A stretch of 64,000 nt of DNA from Planctomycetota bacterium (GTDB lineage: Bacteria > Planctomycetota > Planctomycetia > Pirellulales > Pirellulaceae): positions 16,504-80,503 of the forward strand of contig VGZC01000023.1 in assembly GCA_016872725.1 (NCBI GenBank). Reading direction: 5' to 3'. Every line of letters starts with the position of its first letter. Position 1 is the first letter of the stretch. The notes below the pieces were generated by a model, which ran no database searches, was not told the DNA's origin, and saw only the letters and a program-made list of their open reading frames with translations. Both the position numbers and the translations under genes were made by a program. Positions 21,201 through 29,110 of the stretch are shown piece after piece.

Positions 21201-22003
21201 AAGTTCCCGTAGTAGAACGTGCCGATGCCCTGGCTATCGAGCCTCCGTGTCACCACGGGCAGGACGTGGTCCCTCAGGAAGCCGACGCCGGCCCCCGGCG
21301 CGGCCGGATGATGGGGTATGTCGTAGGTGAGCGCGTACCGATGGCGTGAGCCGTTGGTCGTGTGCGTGTCGATGACGACGTCGACATCCCAATCGTGGAC
21401 GAACCGCACGAGCGCGCGGACCTCGGGCGTTTCGAGCTTGACAAAATCCCGGTTCAGATCGAGTTGCTGAGCGTTTTCGCGGCGGCCCGTCCGCTCGGGC
21501 CCCGCCTGGCCCGGCCGCTGTCCGGGTCCCATCCGTTCGCCGCCGTCCACGTTGAAATTCGGCACGGCGATCAACACGAAGTCGCGCCACCATCCATGCG
21601 CCGGGTCGGCCGCCAGATCGCGGAGCAAGGCGAGGATCGCTTCCTTGCCGTCGCATTCCCCGCTATGGATGCCGCCCACGAGGAGCACGACGAGCCTCCC
21701 GTCGTCCGAGGCCCGCGCCGGCGATGCCGGAAGCGGATCGCCCGCGATCGCCGCCAACAGGGGCCGGTCTTCGACCGACCGGCCAAACGTCTCGATCCGA
21801 ATCCGATCGGTTCGCGACGCGATCCGTTCGAGAAATCCCCGCACGTCCGACTCGACGGCCGTCGCCTGATAGCCGCTCGATTCGGCGATCGTCTTCGGCC
21901 ACGGCTCATCGCCCCGCGCGGCGCCTACCGCGTCGACCGCGATCGGGAGAGCATAGACAACACAAAGGACAAGACGCCCGACATGGACACGGATCGATCG
22001 CAC
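18248..22003 (-). CDS. Fusion of M14 zinc carboxypeptidase and S9B dipeptidyl peptidase IV-like enzyme
   Basis: A 1,251-aa exported protein. The N-terminus (GTG start) is a signal peptide. The M14 part (about 40-370) has the zinc ligands GGIHSGE (H113, E116) and H214 in DTHTTNGS, NRDF at 184-187, and the catalytic Glu E300 in LAESYTYRP. The C-terminal two thirds is a DPP IV-like beta-propeller with the double-Glu element YQEEIFGR (about 712), which in this family binds the substrate amino terminus, then an alpha/beta-hydrolase domain with nucleophile S1122 in GWSYGG, Asp in HGDADDNVH (about 1196) and His in NRHGI (about 1228). All key residues of both enzymes are present. A Gly-rich loop (GGSGGGGG) lies between them. 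An in-frame ATG at 22066 exists, but GTG 22003 has GGAG at the right distance, gives a normal signal peptide and leaves 80 bp to the divergent gene. The inferred role is breakdown of peptides in the cell envelope. Confidence 0.85.
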   Translation of the reverse strand: MRSIRVHVGRLVLCVVYALPIAVDAVGAARGDEPWPKTIAESSGYQATAVESDVRGFLERIASRTDRIRIETFGRSVEDRPLLAAIAGDPLPASPARASDDGRLVVLLVGGIHSGECDGKEAILALLRDLAADPAHGWWRDFVLIAVPNFNVDGGERMGPGQRPGQAGPERTGRRENAQQLDLNRDFVKLETPEVRALVRFVHDWDVDVVIDTHTTNGSRHRYALTYDIPHHPAAPGAGVGFLRDHVLPVVTRRLDSQGIGTFYYGNFNADHSRWTTYGLEPRYGTEYFGLCGRFSILAESYTYRPYEERVRASWQFLSECLDAFAANRDAAVAARRTMRESVVAANQSTERDSVPIAGELAKYAEKAVIRGFRRDERGAETGTPNDYEIEFWGRAEPTRSVRRPWAYALPFEASRVAARLRMHGVRVEQLTADQTLVAESAVAEKIERRSPPFQRHALTAITARWESKDTMLPARSYVVRLNQPNANLIVNLLEPESQDGLATWNFWDADCADAGDSIPVYRISDPHDLPLREVDAIEPAERLDLDRIYGPKRRVPIGGSGGGGGRWLPGADAYLGEYGGESVRVDATTGAVSPFFDSAKVAEALGKLPEFTREQAARFARSPHALSPQADAELIELNNDLYYVKLDGSAARRLTHDPHKEQLPQFSPDGRFIAFVRQHNLHVVSIEDARGWSLTADGDASRLYGELDWVYQEEIFGRGNFRGFWWSPDSRRIALIMLDETPVHRYTVTNHMPYRQDLEVTSYPKAGDPLPHVKLGIVEAAGGAVAWVEDYEYSAAEFLIVRVAWHPSATAVYFQVQDRAQTWLDLRRADAGGGPSKRILRESSSAWIDPLDDPQWLKDGSFLWLSPRSGYVHIYRVRDDGAAVDPVTSGAWEVRSLLGADHDEQWCYFQAARETPAREQVYRVAPAGGEPQRITDGEGCHSARFNDAKTYFIDSHSRIHGPPGVRVCRADGTICHVLSAAIDDHLPYYRVNAPEPVAFAARDGHPLDAYLIKPADFDAEAAANGSKRYPVLCYVYGGPQSPVVRDRWGGSNYLWHQMLAQQGYCIWISDNRAASHRGITHTWKVHRQLGTQELADLEDGVNWLRAQPWVDADRMGIWGWSYGGYFTAYALTHSTLFKAGIAGAPVTDWRNYDAVYTERLMGMPQSNAEGYRRSSVVEGADQTHGRLLLIHGDADDNVHLANTLQLARSLQRAGKVFDMMIYPQNRHGISQPQQSRHLQELMTRFLRDHL

Positions 22004-22020
22004 GACGCATACTCCTGGAG

Positions 22021-22041
22021 GTTGGTTCGAGTATAACCAAC
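22021..22041. promoter_or_regulatory. Inverted repeat between divergent genes (operator candidate)
   Basis: GTTGGTT (22021-22027) and AACCAAC (22035-22041) are perfect 7-bp arms around 7 nt. They lie in the 80-bp gap between the peptidase fusion and the serine hydrolase gene. TATAAC, a possible -10 for the plus-strand gene, overlaps the right arm. The geometry fits a dimeric repressor, but no regulator gene is adjacent. Confidence 0.4.
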
Positions 22042-22083
22042 GCCGATTCGGTTTTCCCGCTTCCATCGAGGAGTTGACGATCC

Positions 22084-23778
22084 ATGTCGCGATGGCCCAA
22101 CCGGCGGACGCTCCGCACGCTCGTCCTTTTCAGCACGATGCTGGTGATCCCGCCGGATGCCTGCGAGTTCGTTACGGGCGCGGCGAACGGACGGAACTCG
22201 CCGAACCGGCCGGGCCGGAGCCACGTTGCGGCGGGCCGCGCATCGGCCCAGGAACCCGACGCGGCGGCCGTCCAACCGTCCGCCTCGTCGCCGATCGTCG
22301 ACGCCCAGACGCCGATCCCCGACCTGGACGCGTATGTCCGGAGCGCGATGGAGGCGTGGCGCGTACCCGGCCTGTCGGTCGCCGTGGTCAAGGACGGCCG
22401 GTTCCTCTTGAGCAAGGGATACGGAACGAAACGGGCCGGAACCGACGATCCCGTCGATCGCCGCACGCTGTTCGCCATCGCGTCGAACACGAAAGCGTTC
22501 ACCGCCGCGGCGATCGCCATGCTCGTTGAGGACGGCAAGGTGCGATGGGACGATCCCGTGCGGCGTCATCTGCCTTGGCTGGAAATGTACAATCCGTACG
22601 TCACGGCGGAACTGCGCGTGCGGGATCTGCTTTGCCACCGCAGTGGGCTCGGCACGTTCAGCGGCGATCTGCTCTGGTACGGCACCAGCTACTCGCCGCG
22701 GGAGATCCTCGACCGCGCGAAACACCTCAAGCCCGAGGGCCCCTTCCGCACGCACTACGGGTACTCGAATCTGATGTTCCTCGCCGCCGGGGAGGTCGTC
22801 GCCTCGGCCGGAGGGAAATCGTGGAACGCGTTCGTCGAGGAACGCATCCTGAAACGGCTGGGCATGGACCGGTCGGCCACGTCCGTTCGGGACCTCGTTT
22901 CGCGAGGCAACTTCGCGACGCCCCACAAGACGAACGCCAACGACTCGCAGCCGATCGAATGGGTCAACTGGGACTCGATGGCGGCGGCGGGTGGCATCGT
23001 GTCGAGCGCCGACGATATGGGCCGCTGGATGATGGCCCAATTGCGCCAAGGACAAATCGACGACCATCAGCGACTGTTCAGCGCCGAATCGAGCCATGAA
23101 ATGTGGTCGGCCCAGATGCCGATCCGCATCGGACCGCGCGCTTCCCAGCGGTTCCCGACAACCCATTTCCGCGCGTACGGCCTGGGCTGGTCGCTCTCCG
23201 ATTACCGCGGTTCCAAACTCGTGGGGCACGGAGGCGGATACGACGGAATGTACTCCCAGGTGATGCTCGTCCCCGAAATGAATCTCGGCATCGTCGTTCT
23301 GACGAACAGCATGACATCGCTGCCCGACTCGATCGTCTACCGGGCGATCGATCTGTTCATAGGCGGCGAGCCTCGCGACTGGAGCGCCGAGAACCTCGAG
23401 GTCTTTTCGAAGTCGCGCGCGGAGTTCCGCGAACGGATCGACCGGGCGATTCAGCCTGTAAGGGCCGATACGAAGCCGAGCCACGACTTGGCGGACTATG
23501 GGGGCCGTTATGGTTGCGATCTGTACGGCGACGCGGTCGTGAGTCTTGAAGGCGAGGGACTCGTCCTGCGCCTCGAACCCAATCCGCTCCTGGTCGCCGA
23601 CCTGACGCACCTGCACTACGACACGTTCGTGATCCGATGGCGACACGCGTTCTCGTGGTTCGACGAAGGGACGGCGCATTTCACGGCCGATGCCCGCGGC
23701 GTCTTTCGACAATTGGAACTCGATGTTCCCAACGACGACCTCTGGTTCCACGAACTCGAACTGAAACGCCGCAAGTGA
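22084..23778 (+). CDS. Exported beta-lactamase-fold serine hydrolase (PF00144 type) with DUF3471-like C-terminus
   Basis: A 564-aa protein with a hydrophobic N-terminal export segment and a Pro/Ala linker. The penicillin-binding/class-C fold motifs are all visible: SxxK as SNTK at 134-137, YxN as YSN at 227-229, and HGG at 382-384 in place of KTG, as is common in esterase or peptidase members of this family. The last 110 residues (YGGRYGCDLYGDAV..., many aromatic residues) match the small beta-domain seen after such hydrolases. GAGGAG stands 10 nt before ATG 22084. Divergent from the M14-S9B gene, so the pair may serve peptide or D-amino-acid compound turnover in the periplasm. A true beta-lactamase role is less likely because HGG replaces KTG. 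Confidence 0.85.
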   Translation: MSRWPNRRTLRTLVLFSTMLVIPPDACEFVTGAANGRNSPNRPGRSHVAAGRASAQEPDAAAVQPSASSPIVDAQTPIPDLDAYVRSAMEAWRVPGLSVAVVKDGRFLLSKGYGTKRAGTDDPVDRRTLFAIASNTKAFTAAAIAMLVEDGKVRWDDPVRRHLPWLEMYNPYVTAELRVRDLLCHRSGLGTFSGDLLWYGTSYSPREILDRAKHLKPEGPFRTHYGYSNLMFLAAGEVVASAGGKSWNAFVEERILKRLGMDRSATSVRDLVSRGNFATPHKTNANDSQPIEWVNWDSMAAAGGIVSSADDMGRWMMAQLRQGQIDDHQRLFSAESSHEMWSAQMPIRIGPRASQRFPTTHFRAYGLGWSLSDYRGSKLVGHGGGYDGMYSQVMLVPEMNLGIVVLTNSMTSLPDSIVYRAIDLFIGGEPRDWSAENLEVFSKSRAEFRERIDRAIQPVRADTKPSHDLADYGGRYGCDLYGDAVVSLEGEGLVLRLEPNPLLVADLTHLHYDTFVIRWRHAFSWFDEGTAHFTADARGVFRQLELDVPNDDLWFHELELKRRK

Positions 23779-23836
23779 ATTGGTCAGCGCCGCCCGACAC
23801 GGCGCCGGGAGGGACGAGGCGGATAAGGGTCGCCGT

Positions 23837-24796
23837 TCAGCGCTGCACTTGGAACGCCGCGGGATCGGCCCCGTCCTCCGCGACAAAGACGCCGCTGACG
23901 GTGTTCAATCGCGCGTAGTCAAAGAACTCACCGACGATTTTCTTGTCCCGAGTGATTTCGAAGATCTGGGGCTGCTTGCCGATATGTCCATGCCCGCCCC
24001 AGTTGCAAACGAGCGTATTGCCGTTGGCAAGTCGTTGCATGCCGGCGATGAACCGCAGTGGGTTGCCGGCCAATTCGTTCTCGGTGACTTCCCACACGAC
24101 TCGTCCGTTCCGATCGACTTCGAGAATCCGATGGGCGTCTCCCGACGCGATCAGCGTGTTGCCGTCACTCAGGCGAATGCCGACAAAGGCCATCGGCTGG
24201 GCGAATTCCCGAACGATCTTGCCGGATCCGTCATACTCCCGGACCACGCCATCTCCGAACTGGCCGACGAGATAGTGGCCGTCACTCAGTTTGCGCGCGC
24301 CGCGCATCTGAAGGTGCGTGCGGTCGGTTGCCGTCGTGAGTTTCACCTCGTGGGTCACGCGGCCTTCGCGATCGACTTCGATCAGCCGCATGGGGCCCGA
24401 CTCGGCCACCATGACCTTGCCGTCCGGCAACGGCTGGCACGCATGGACCTCGTTCTTTTCCGCGGTCTGGTATTTCCAAACGACCTGACGGTCCCGCGTG
24501 ACCTCGGTCGCGCCCCCGACGTGGGAGAAAAGCACGTTTCCGTTTTTCAGGATCCAGATGTCCTGCGGTCCATCGGCCGGGTACTCCCACGTCACCTGGC
24601 CCTCGGTGTCGACAAGGCACACCCGCTTTCCGCCGTAATCGGCGCATGCGAACGGCCGTCCGAGGGTACGACGAGAGGTCGCCGGATCGGTTGGTGCATC
24701 GCCGCGAAGTTCGCCCCAGATCGCGAGCCGCGTCATCGAAGCCAGGACCGCGCCGATCACGAACGCGCGTGGGGAACGAAACGTCAACCCTGCCAT
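23837..24796 (-). CDS. Exported PQQ/NHL-like beta-propeller protein
   Basis: A 319-aa protein starting at ATG 24796 with an N-terminal signal segment (FVIGAVLASMTRLAIWG). The rest is a chain of about 40-residue blade repeats of the form 'G.v..e(y/v)d..G.ivwe', for example EVDRNGRVVWEV and EYDGSGKIVREF, with 'LSDGNTLIAS' and 'LPDGKVMVAES' loops. This is the pattern of PQQ-binding-like propellers in planctomycetes, which usually lack a proven enzyme activity. A longer upstream extension of the frame is rejected because its composition is not protein-like and the signal peptide begins at 24796. Convergent with the serine hydrolase (58-bp gap). Function unknown. Confidence 0.8.
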   Translation of the reverse strand: MAGLTFRSPRAFVIGAVLASMTRLAIWGELRGDAPTDPATSRRTLGRPFACADYGGKRVCLVDTEGQVTWEYPADGPQDIWILKNGNVLFSHVGGATEVTRDRQVVWKYQTAEKNEVHACQPLPDGKVMVAESGPMRLIEVDREGRVTHEVKLTTATDRTHLQMRGARKLSDGHYLVGQFGDGVVREYDGSGKIVREFAQPMAFVGIRLSDGNTLIASGDAHRILEVDRNGRVVWEVTENELAGNPLRFIAGMQRLANGNTLVCNWGGHGHIGKQPQIFEITRDKKIVGEFFDYARLNTVSGVFVAEDGADPAAFQVQR

Positions 24797-25003
24797 CGGT
24801 TGGGCACTCCAGTGTCTCCGAGGTTTCCCGACCGTCTCCCAGGGAGGCCGGAAAGGCGGAGGCACGGAACTCAAACGTCCGCGACATTCTCGCCACACTC
24901 GCGGCCGCGTCGTACGACGGGCGCGGATCGCGGCGCACTCGCCGATAACGCCGCGAATCCCCGCACTTCGGATGCCGCGTCCGTCGACCTCGACCTCGTC
25001 GCG

Positions 25004-25009
25004 ATTATA
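25004..25009 (-). promoter_or_regulatory. -10 element candidate (TATAAT) for the beta-propeller gene
   Basis: A perfect TATAAT on the minus strand in a GC-rich context, about 210 nt upstream of ATG 24796. No -35 match lies at 16-18 bp. Confidence 0.25.
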
Positions 25010-25338
25010 GCGGCCTGACCCACTCCCCCGCCAGCCATCCGCGCCGGCGTGATCGCGCTGGTTCGCGCCGCGGGAGTCTGACAAGCGTGCTGTGGCGTAA
25101 GCTCCCAGCTTGCATTCCCGAAGGTCGTTCGGGCGACGGAGGCATCCGACTTTCGGTCCCCGTCGCCAGGCGACGGTCCCATCAAAGTCCGAGGCAAGCC
25201 GACGCGGGTTTTGCAACGCGGCGGCGCCGCCGCGGGTGGATGCCCGCCGCGCGCTCGGAAGCCGCGACGCGACGGCCCTATCGGATGCCATTTCGCACGT
25301 GACGCGGTTATGTCAGCCGATCATCGAGTCGCCCGGAT

Positions 25339-25399
25339 CGTGAAACCCGAAGCCGACGGCGTCCGCGGCGCGAGCCGCGGATGCCCGGAGGCGAGGATG
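25339..25399 (+). repeat. Dispersed hairpin repeat, copy A
   Basis: Begins CGTGAAACCCGAAGCCGA and ends GGAGGCGAGG, the same flanks as copies B (26500-26578) and C (44361-44440). Its central stem is TCCGCGGC-gcga-GCCGCGGA (25362-25381), a different sequence from B and C but again perfectly paired. Confidence 0.6.
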
Positions 25400-25481
25400 T
25401 TCCTTCGCGCGCGGACGGTAGCTGGCCATTCTACAAGAACGGGCGTTGGTGGAAATCGGCGGGTCGGTTATCAAGTGGGGC

Positions 25482-25736
25482 ATGGATGAGAAGTCACTGG
25501 ACAATCTGCGGGAGGAGATTCGGCAAGGTCGGCTTGACGCCGAGCACCTGCTGTCGGTGATTGGTTCATTGAATCGGCGGCTCTTGGCGGCCCTGCAACG
25601 GATCGAGGAACTGGAGCGGGAAAAGGGCGGGGCCGGGAAGGTGGAACAGCCGTTCTCCGTGCGGGAGGAGGAAAAACGCCAAGAGGCGCGGGGGCGAACC
25701 CGGAAGCGAAAGAGACCCGGCAAGGGAGTGCGGTAG
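25482..25736 (+). CDS. Small coiled-coil protein, probably the N-terminal remnant of a transposase
   Basis: 84 aa from ATG 25482 (GTGGGG just upstream). Residues 1-45 form a leucine-rich helix (LDNLREEIRQGRLDAEHLL, then IEELEREKGG), followed by a Glu/Arg/Lys-rich tail that stops abruptly (RKRKRPGKGVR). From memory, this layout resembles the N-terminal leucine-rich region of IS66-like transposases of planctomycetes, where the zinc-finger and DDE domains should follow. Here a stop comes first and the next kilobase shows no catalytic domain in any frame. It is therefore best read as a truncated element, although a stand-alone small protein is possible. A longer GTG/ATG frame from 25446 only adds an unlikely leader. 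Confidence 0.45.
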   Translation: MDEKSLDNLREEIRQGRLDAEHLLSVIGSLNRRLLAALQRIEELEREKGGAGKVEQPFSVREEEKRQEARGRTRKRKRPGKGVR

Positions 25737-26263
25737 CGATGCCGGACGTCGGCGGCGCGTCGACAAACTCCAGGACCGCGTTGTGGACCTGTGTGGCGGC
25801 GTATGGGGCGCCGAACTGCCGACACTCGAGGGTCCGGCGAACGATTTCCGTTTGTTGTGCGAAGAACGGATGCGGCTGCTGATCCGGAATCGGTTGCTTC
25901 CAAGAGCTGTTGAATCAACTCACCGGCCGTCACGGCGGCGATTCCGACCGGGCGTCCCGCAAATCCGTGCTTGACGAACGGCTTCCTGTTCCGGCCGGCT
26001 AGCGACGCCGCTCGTCGGCCGGCTGGCCAACGAGCGGCGACCTTCTTCCTGGAACGCTTCCTGGTCCGCACTCCTCCCGTATCGCCATCCCACCGGCGCC
26101 TTGCGACATCGCTCCACCCGCACAGTCGGCACCGGCGTCGGGCCGCGCGGCCTTGCGCGTCGTGAGCCCGTTCCATCGCAACGCCGCGCTTGCCGCCCAT
26201 CGTCTGACATCCCGCAACCATCCGCTTCGCGGCGCTTGGTTCCATCATCGCCCCCTCTCCATT

Positions 26264-26296
<33 letters not shown>

Positions 26297-26499
26297 AGGC
26301 CCCCCCCCTCGAGATCATCGCCGAACGCGGCCATCGGGCGCCAGGCCTTCCTGACGGCGCCGTAGAATGGACCGCTACTGCGGCCTCGGTGATGGAACTC
26401 CGATGCGACAGCGGGGGGGCAGTTTAGCGCGCCCACCTGGGCTATCACGCGAATTCCGGAAAAAATCCCGAGTGTTCCTTGAGGTCTTCGTTGTCGCTG

Positions 26500-26578
26500 G
26501 TTGTTTGGGGACCGCGCCCCCGCGCCTCCGCGTCGCGAGCCTGACGGCTCGCAACGCTCGGCTTCGGGCTTCACGAGG
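26500..26578 (-). repeat. Dispersed hairpin repeat, copy B
   Basis: About 79 bp, closely similar along its length to copy C at 44361-44440. The central stem is GCGAGCC-TGAC-GGCTCGC (26535-26552), extended outward by three more pairs after one C/A mismatch. Read on the minus strand it begins CCTCGTGAAGCCCGAAGCC. Confidence 0.75.
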
Positions 26579-26966
26579 GACGGATCGGCCTCGCCGCCGC
26601 GCGAATCCCATTCGCAAACCGCGCCGGAACCGGGAAACCCCCAGCGCCTTCGCGCCGCGGCGCCTCATTCGACTTCCCTCGGAATGGAGCCGCGCGCCAA
26701 ATGCGCTCGTTCGTGACGATCAGCCACGTCCGCCTGCAGGATCTTCGCGGAGCGCTGGCCGGCGTCCCGGTGGTGTCGGGAAACGCGACGACTCCCTCGG
26801 CGAACATCTGACCCGCGGGGCGCAGCACAAAGCGCAGCCGTCAGGGCGCGAAATAGCGCCGCGCCGTGCGTCGGCATGCGAATCGATGGCTGCGAATCGA
26901 GCCGACACGAAAGGACTCGTCCCGGCCTGAACTCGCGACGAATCGCGGGCTTGGACGAAGAAGTGC

Positions 26967-26982
26967 GACGCCGTACGGCGTC
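26967..26982 (-). terminator. Palindrome downstream of tRNA-Ser
   Basis: GACGCCGTACGGCGTC is a perfect 16-bp palindrome 11 nt past the tRNA 3' end on the minus strand, followed by a weak T/C-rich stretch. It could terminate or process the tRNA transcript. Confidence 0.4.
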
Positions 26983-26993
26983 AGACCAGAATG

Positions 26994-27075
26994 CGGAGGG
27001 CACGGGATTCGAACCCGCAACCCCTGACGGGGCACCACATTTCCAATGTGGCCGCTAGCCATTCGCTTACCCTCC
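26994..27075 (-). tRNA. tRNA-Ser (anticodon GGA)
   Basis: On the minus strand the acceptor arm GGAGGGT pairs with GCCCTCC followed by discriminator G. The anticodon arm is CCACA-TTGGAAA-TGTGG, giving anticodon GGA (reads UCC/UCU). The long variable arm with a paired CCCC...GGGG stem is typical of class II tRNAs, and the T arm is GCGGG-TTCGAAT-CCCGT. No CCA is encoded (CAT follows). The junction between the acceptor and D arms is one nucleotide ambiguous, so the 5' end could be 27076. Confidence 0.92.
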
Positions 27076-27173
27076 GTTCGCCGACCCGGGGCGGTCGACG
27101 CAGCGCCTTGGATCCTGTCGAGCTCCGCCGAGCGATTCACCAAGGAAAACGGCCGCGTTCCGCCGCCGTCGTT

Positions 27174-27256
27174 CCCCAGTTCTTCCCCAGTTCTTCCCCG
27201 GTTCTTCCCCGGTTCTTCCCCGGTTCTTCCCCGGTTCTTCCCCGGTTCTTCCCCGG
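27174..27256 (+). repeat. 11-bp minisatellite between rho and tRNA-Ser
   Basis: Seven full copies of CCCC(A/G)GTTCTT plus a 6-bp partial copy. The first two units have A at position 5 and the next five have G. It begins 68 bp beyond the rho stop codon. Confidence 0.9.
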
Positions 27257-27323
27257 CGTTCACGGGGGTCTCGGCGGCTTCATCCTCGCCATGCCCGCGC
27301 GCCGAACACCCGGCAACGAACCG

Positions 27324-28604
27324 CTAGTCGAGGGCCGACGAGCCGCTGATCAGCTTAATGAATTCGCGGTTCGTCTTGAAGCGTCCAAGCTGCTTGGTGA
27401 GCTGTTCCATGGCGTCGACGTGGTGCATCGACGTCAACGTGCGCCGCAGCATGGTCACCGCGTGGTACGTTTCCGGATCGTGCAGCAGCTCCTCGCGCCG
27501 CGTGCCGGACTGCGTGATGTCGATCGCGGGCCATACGCGGCGATCGGCGAGCTTCCGGTCGAGCACCAACTCCATGTTGCCCGTCCCCTTGAACTCCTGG
27601 AAAATCAACTCGTCCATCCGGCTCCCCGTATCGATGAGCGCCGTGCCGACGACGGTGAGCGATCCGCCCTCCTCGAACGCGCGGGCCGTCGCGAAGAGCT
27701 TTTTCGGGATGTCCATCGCCTTGATGTCGACACCGCCGCTCATCGTCCGGCCCGTATTGCCGACCCATTTGTTGAACGCGCGGGCGAGCCGCGTGATGGA
27801 ATCGAGCAGGAGGAAGACATCGCGGCCCATTTCGGCGAGCCGGCGGCACCGATCGAGCATCAACTGCGAGATCCGCACGTGACTCTCGACGTCCTGGTCC
27901 AGGCTGCTCGCGACCACCTCGCCGTCGACGTTGCGGCGCATGTCGGTCACTTCCTCGGGCCGCTCGTCGATCAGCAACACGAACAAGTTCACGTTCGGAT
28001 AGTTCTGCGAGATTCCGTGGCTGATATGCTGCAACAGGATCGTCTTGCCGCTGCGCGGCGGCGCGACGATCAGCGCGCGCTGGCCTCGGCCGAGCGGAGT
28101 CAGCAGATCCATGACGCGCGTCGTGAGCGGAGCGGGCCCCGTTTCAAGCCGGTACCATTTCTCGGGATTGATCGGCGTCTTCTGATCGAACGTCTTCACC
28201 TCGACGTACCGCTCGGGCGGAATCCCATCGACGTCGACGATCTCGCGGAGCCGAGGTCCTTGCTGTTTCCGCGCGTGCTGCACGAACCCGCGGATCATCA
28301 CGCCTTGCCGCAATCCATAACGCTCGATCATCGTGCCCGGCACGAACGGATCCATCCGCTCCCGCGAATATCCGTTCGCCGGACTGCGCAAGAATCCGTA
28401 TCCGTTGGGATGCAGTTCGAGCAAACCGTAGCCGGCTTCGATCGGCGCGTCGGACGGATCCATCGGCTCCCGATCGAACGCCACGCCCCGCCGAGGCTCG
28501 TTGCCCATGCGGCGCCGATTCCGATTCCCTCGAATTCCCCGTCCGTTCATGTTCGGTACGTGAGGCCCGCCCGGCTTCGTCCGCGGCCTGCGCTTCTTAC
28601 CCAT
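27324..28604 (-). CDS. rho: Transcription termination factor Rho
   Basis: A 426-aa hexameric RNA helicase-translocase that ends transcription at Rho-dependent sites. A basic Arg/Gly-rich N-terminal stretch (1-40) precedes the OB-fold RNA-binding domain, which has the expected GYGFLRSPANGY and DPFVP segments. The ATPase core has the Walker A motif APPRSGKT at 181-188, the DERPEEVTDM and LDSITRLARA segments, and the conserved RRVWPAID and TRREELL arginine elements. It is slightly longer than typical E. coli Rho only in the N-terminal basic extension. It stands alone on the minus strand with a long leader that carries a 15-bp tandem repeat and a promoter candidate, so control through the leader (as known for E. 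coli rho) is possible. Confidence 0.97.
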   Translation of the reverse strand: MGKKRRPRTKPGGPHVPNMNGRGIRGNRNRRRMGNEPRRGVAFDREPMDPSDAPIEAGYGLLELHPNGYGFLRSPANGYSRERMDPFVPGTMIERYGLRQGVMIRGFVQHARKQQGPRLREIVDVDGIPPERYVEVKTFDQKTPINPEKWYRLETGPAPLTTRVMDLLTPLGRGQRALIVAPPRSGKTILLQHISHGISQNYPNVNLFVLLIDERPEEVTDMRRNVDGEVVASSLDQDVESHVRISQLMLDRCRRLAEMGRDVFLLLDSITRLARAFNKWVGNTGRTMSGGVDIKAMDIPKKLFATARAFEEGGSLTVVGTALIDTGSRMDELIFQEFKGTGNMELVLDRKLADRRVWPAIDITQSGTRREELLHDPETYHAVTMLRRTLTSMHHVDAMEQLTKQLGRFKTNREFIKLISGSSALD

Positions 28605-28900
28605 GCGATTCCACCTGATCGGAGACTACGAAAACGACCGCGTGTCCGCGTGAATCCGGCATACGACGACAACCGATCGCCGAACTCCGTTCGGCCATCG
28701 ATCGGACTCGCCTTTTTTCCAGGATTCCTCGATGCGATCGAGGCAACTTCATCCACGGCTCGAATGCGACGGCTTGAATCGCCGCGGAGCATCATCCGCG
28801 AATCGCCGATATGCGGCACGCGGTTCCACGATTCCGGCCAAGCCGTACCCCGCGCACCGGCGACCAACCACCGCGCCTCGCGGGATCACCCAGAGCCGCC

Positions 28901-29110
28901 TCACCCCAGCGACATTCCCCAATGCCAAGGACACGCATGCCAAGGACACGCATGCCAAGGACACGCATGCCAAGGACACGCATGCCAAGGACACAAGCCC
29001 AACGTTCCGTCGTGCGAGGAATCTCGGAAGGTGCCCACCAGAAGTTGAGCGTGGGCAAGCAGCGCCTGCTTGTCAGGCAGGTCGTCACAAACTAACGGCA
29101 TCTTACTCAT
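28901..29110 (-). CDS. Doubtful small ORF with (CPWHA)x4-5 repeats in the rho leader
   Basis: 69 aa from ATG 29110. The first 45 residues (MSKMPLVCDDLPDKQALLAH...) look like a short helical protein. The 15-bp tandem repeat then gives CPWHA four times and CPWHW once. Codon use is less GC-rich than in the neighbours. The repeat unit being a multiple of three keeps one frame open whichever way it is read, so the openness is weak evidence. The -10 of the candidate promoter overlaps the start codon region, which would make a transcript start inside the ORF. It may therefore be noncoding leader RNA. Confidence 0.25.
   Translation of the reverse strand: MSKMPLVCDDLPDKQALLAHAQLLVGTFRDSSHDGTLGLCPWHACPWHACPWHACPWHACPWHWGMSLG
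28922..28995 (+). repeat. 15-bp tandem repeat
   Basis: Unit ATGCCAAGGACACGC, four perfect copies (28922-28981) plus a 14-bp fifth copy. It lies in the rho leader region. Confidence 0.92.

Larger units (their letters stand above)
24797..25481. other. 685-bp region without a convincing gene
   Basis: It contains a perfect minus-strand -10 candidate (TATAAT, 25004-25009) with no good -35, about 210 nt before the beta-propeller gene. It also holds AAGCT-CCC-AGCTT near 25098-25110 and copy A of the dispersed hairpin repeat at 25339-25399. No supported coding frame is seen. Confidence 0.55.

Noticed and set aside
22004..22066. The upstream ATG (22066) as the start of the M14-S9B gene
   Set aside because: It would leave 17 bp to the divergent gene, lacks a ribosome site and displaces the signal peptide.
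25313..26248. A 311-residue minus-strand open frame across the gene-poor region
   Set aside because: Its 3' half is antisense to the coiled-coil ORF at 25482-25736, and its sequence is Arg/Ala/Ser-biased without motifs.
28922..28995. The 15-bp repeat as a CRISPR array
   Set aside because: Units are adjacent without spacers and only 15 bp long.
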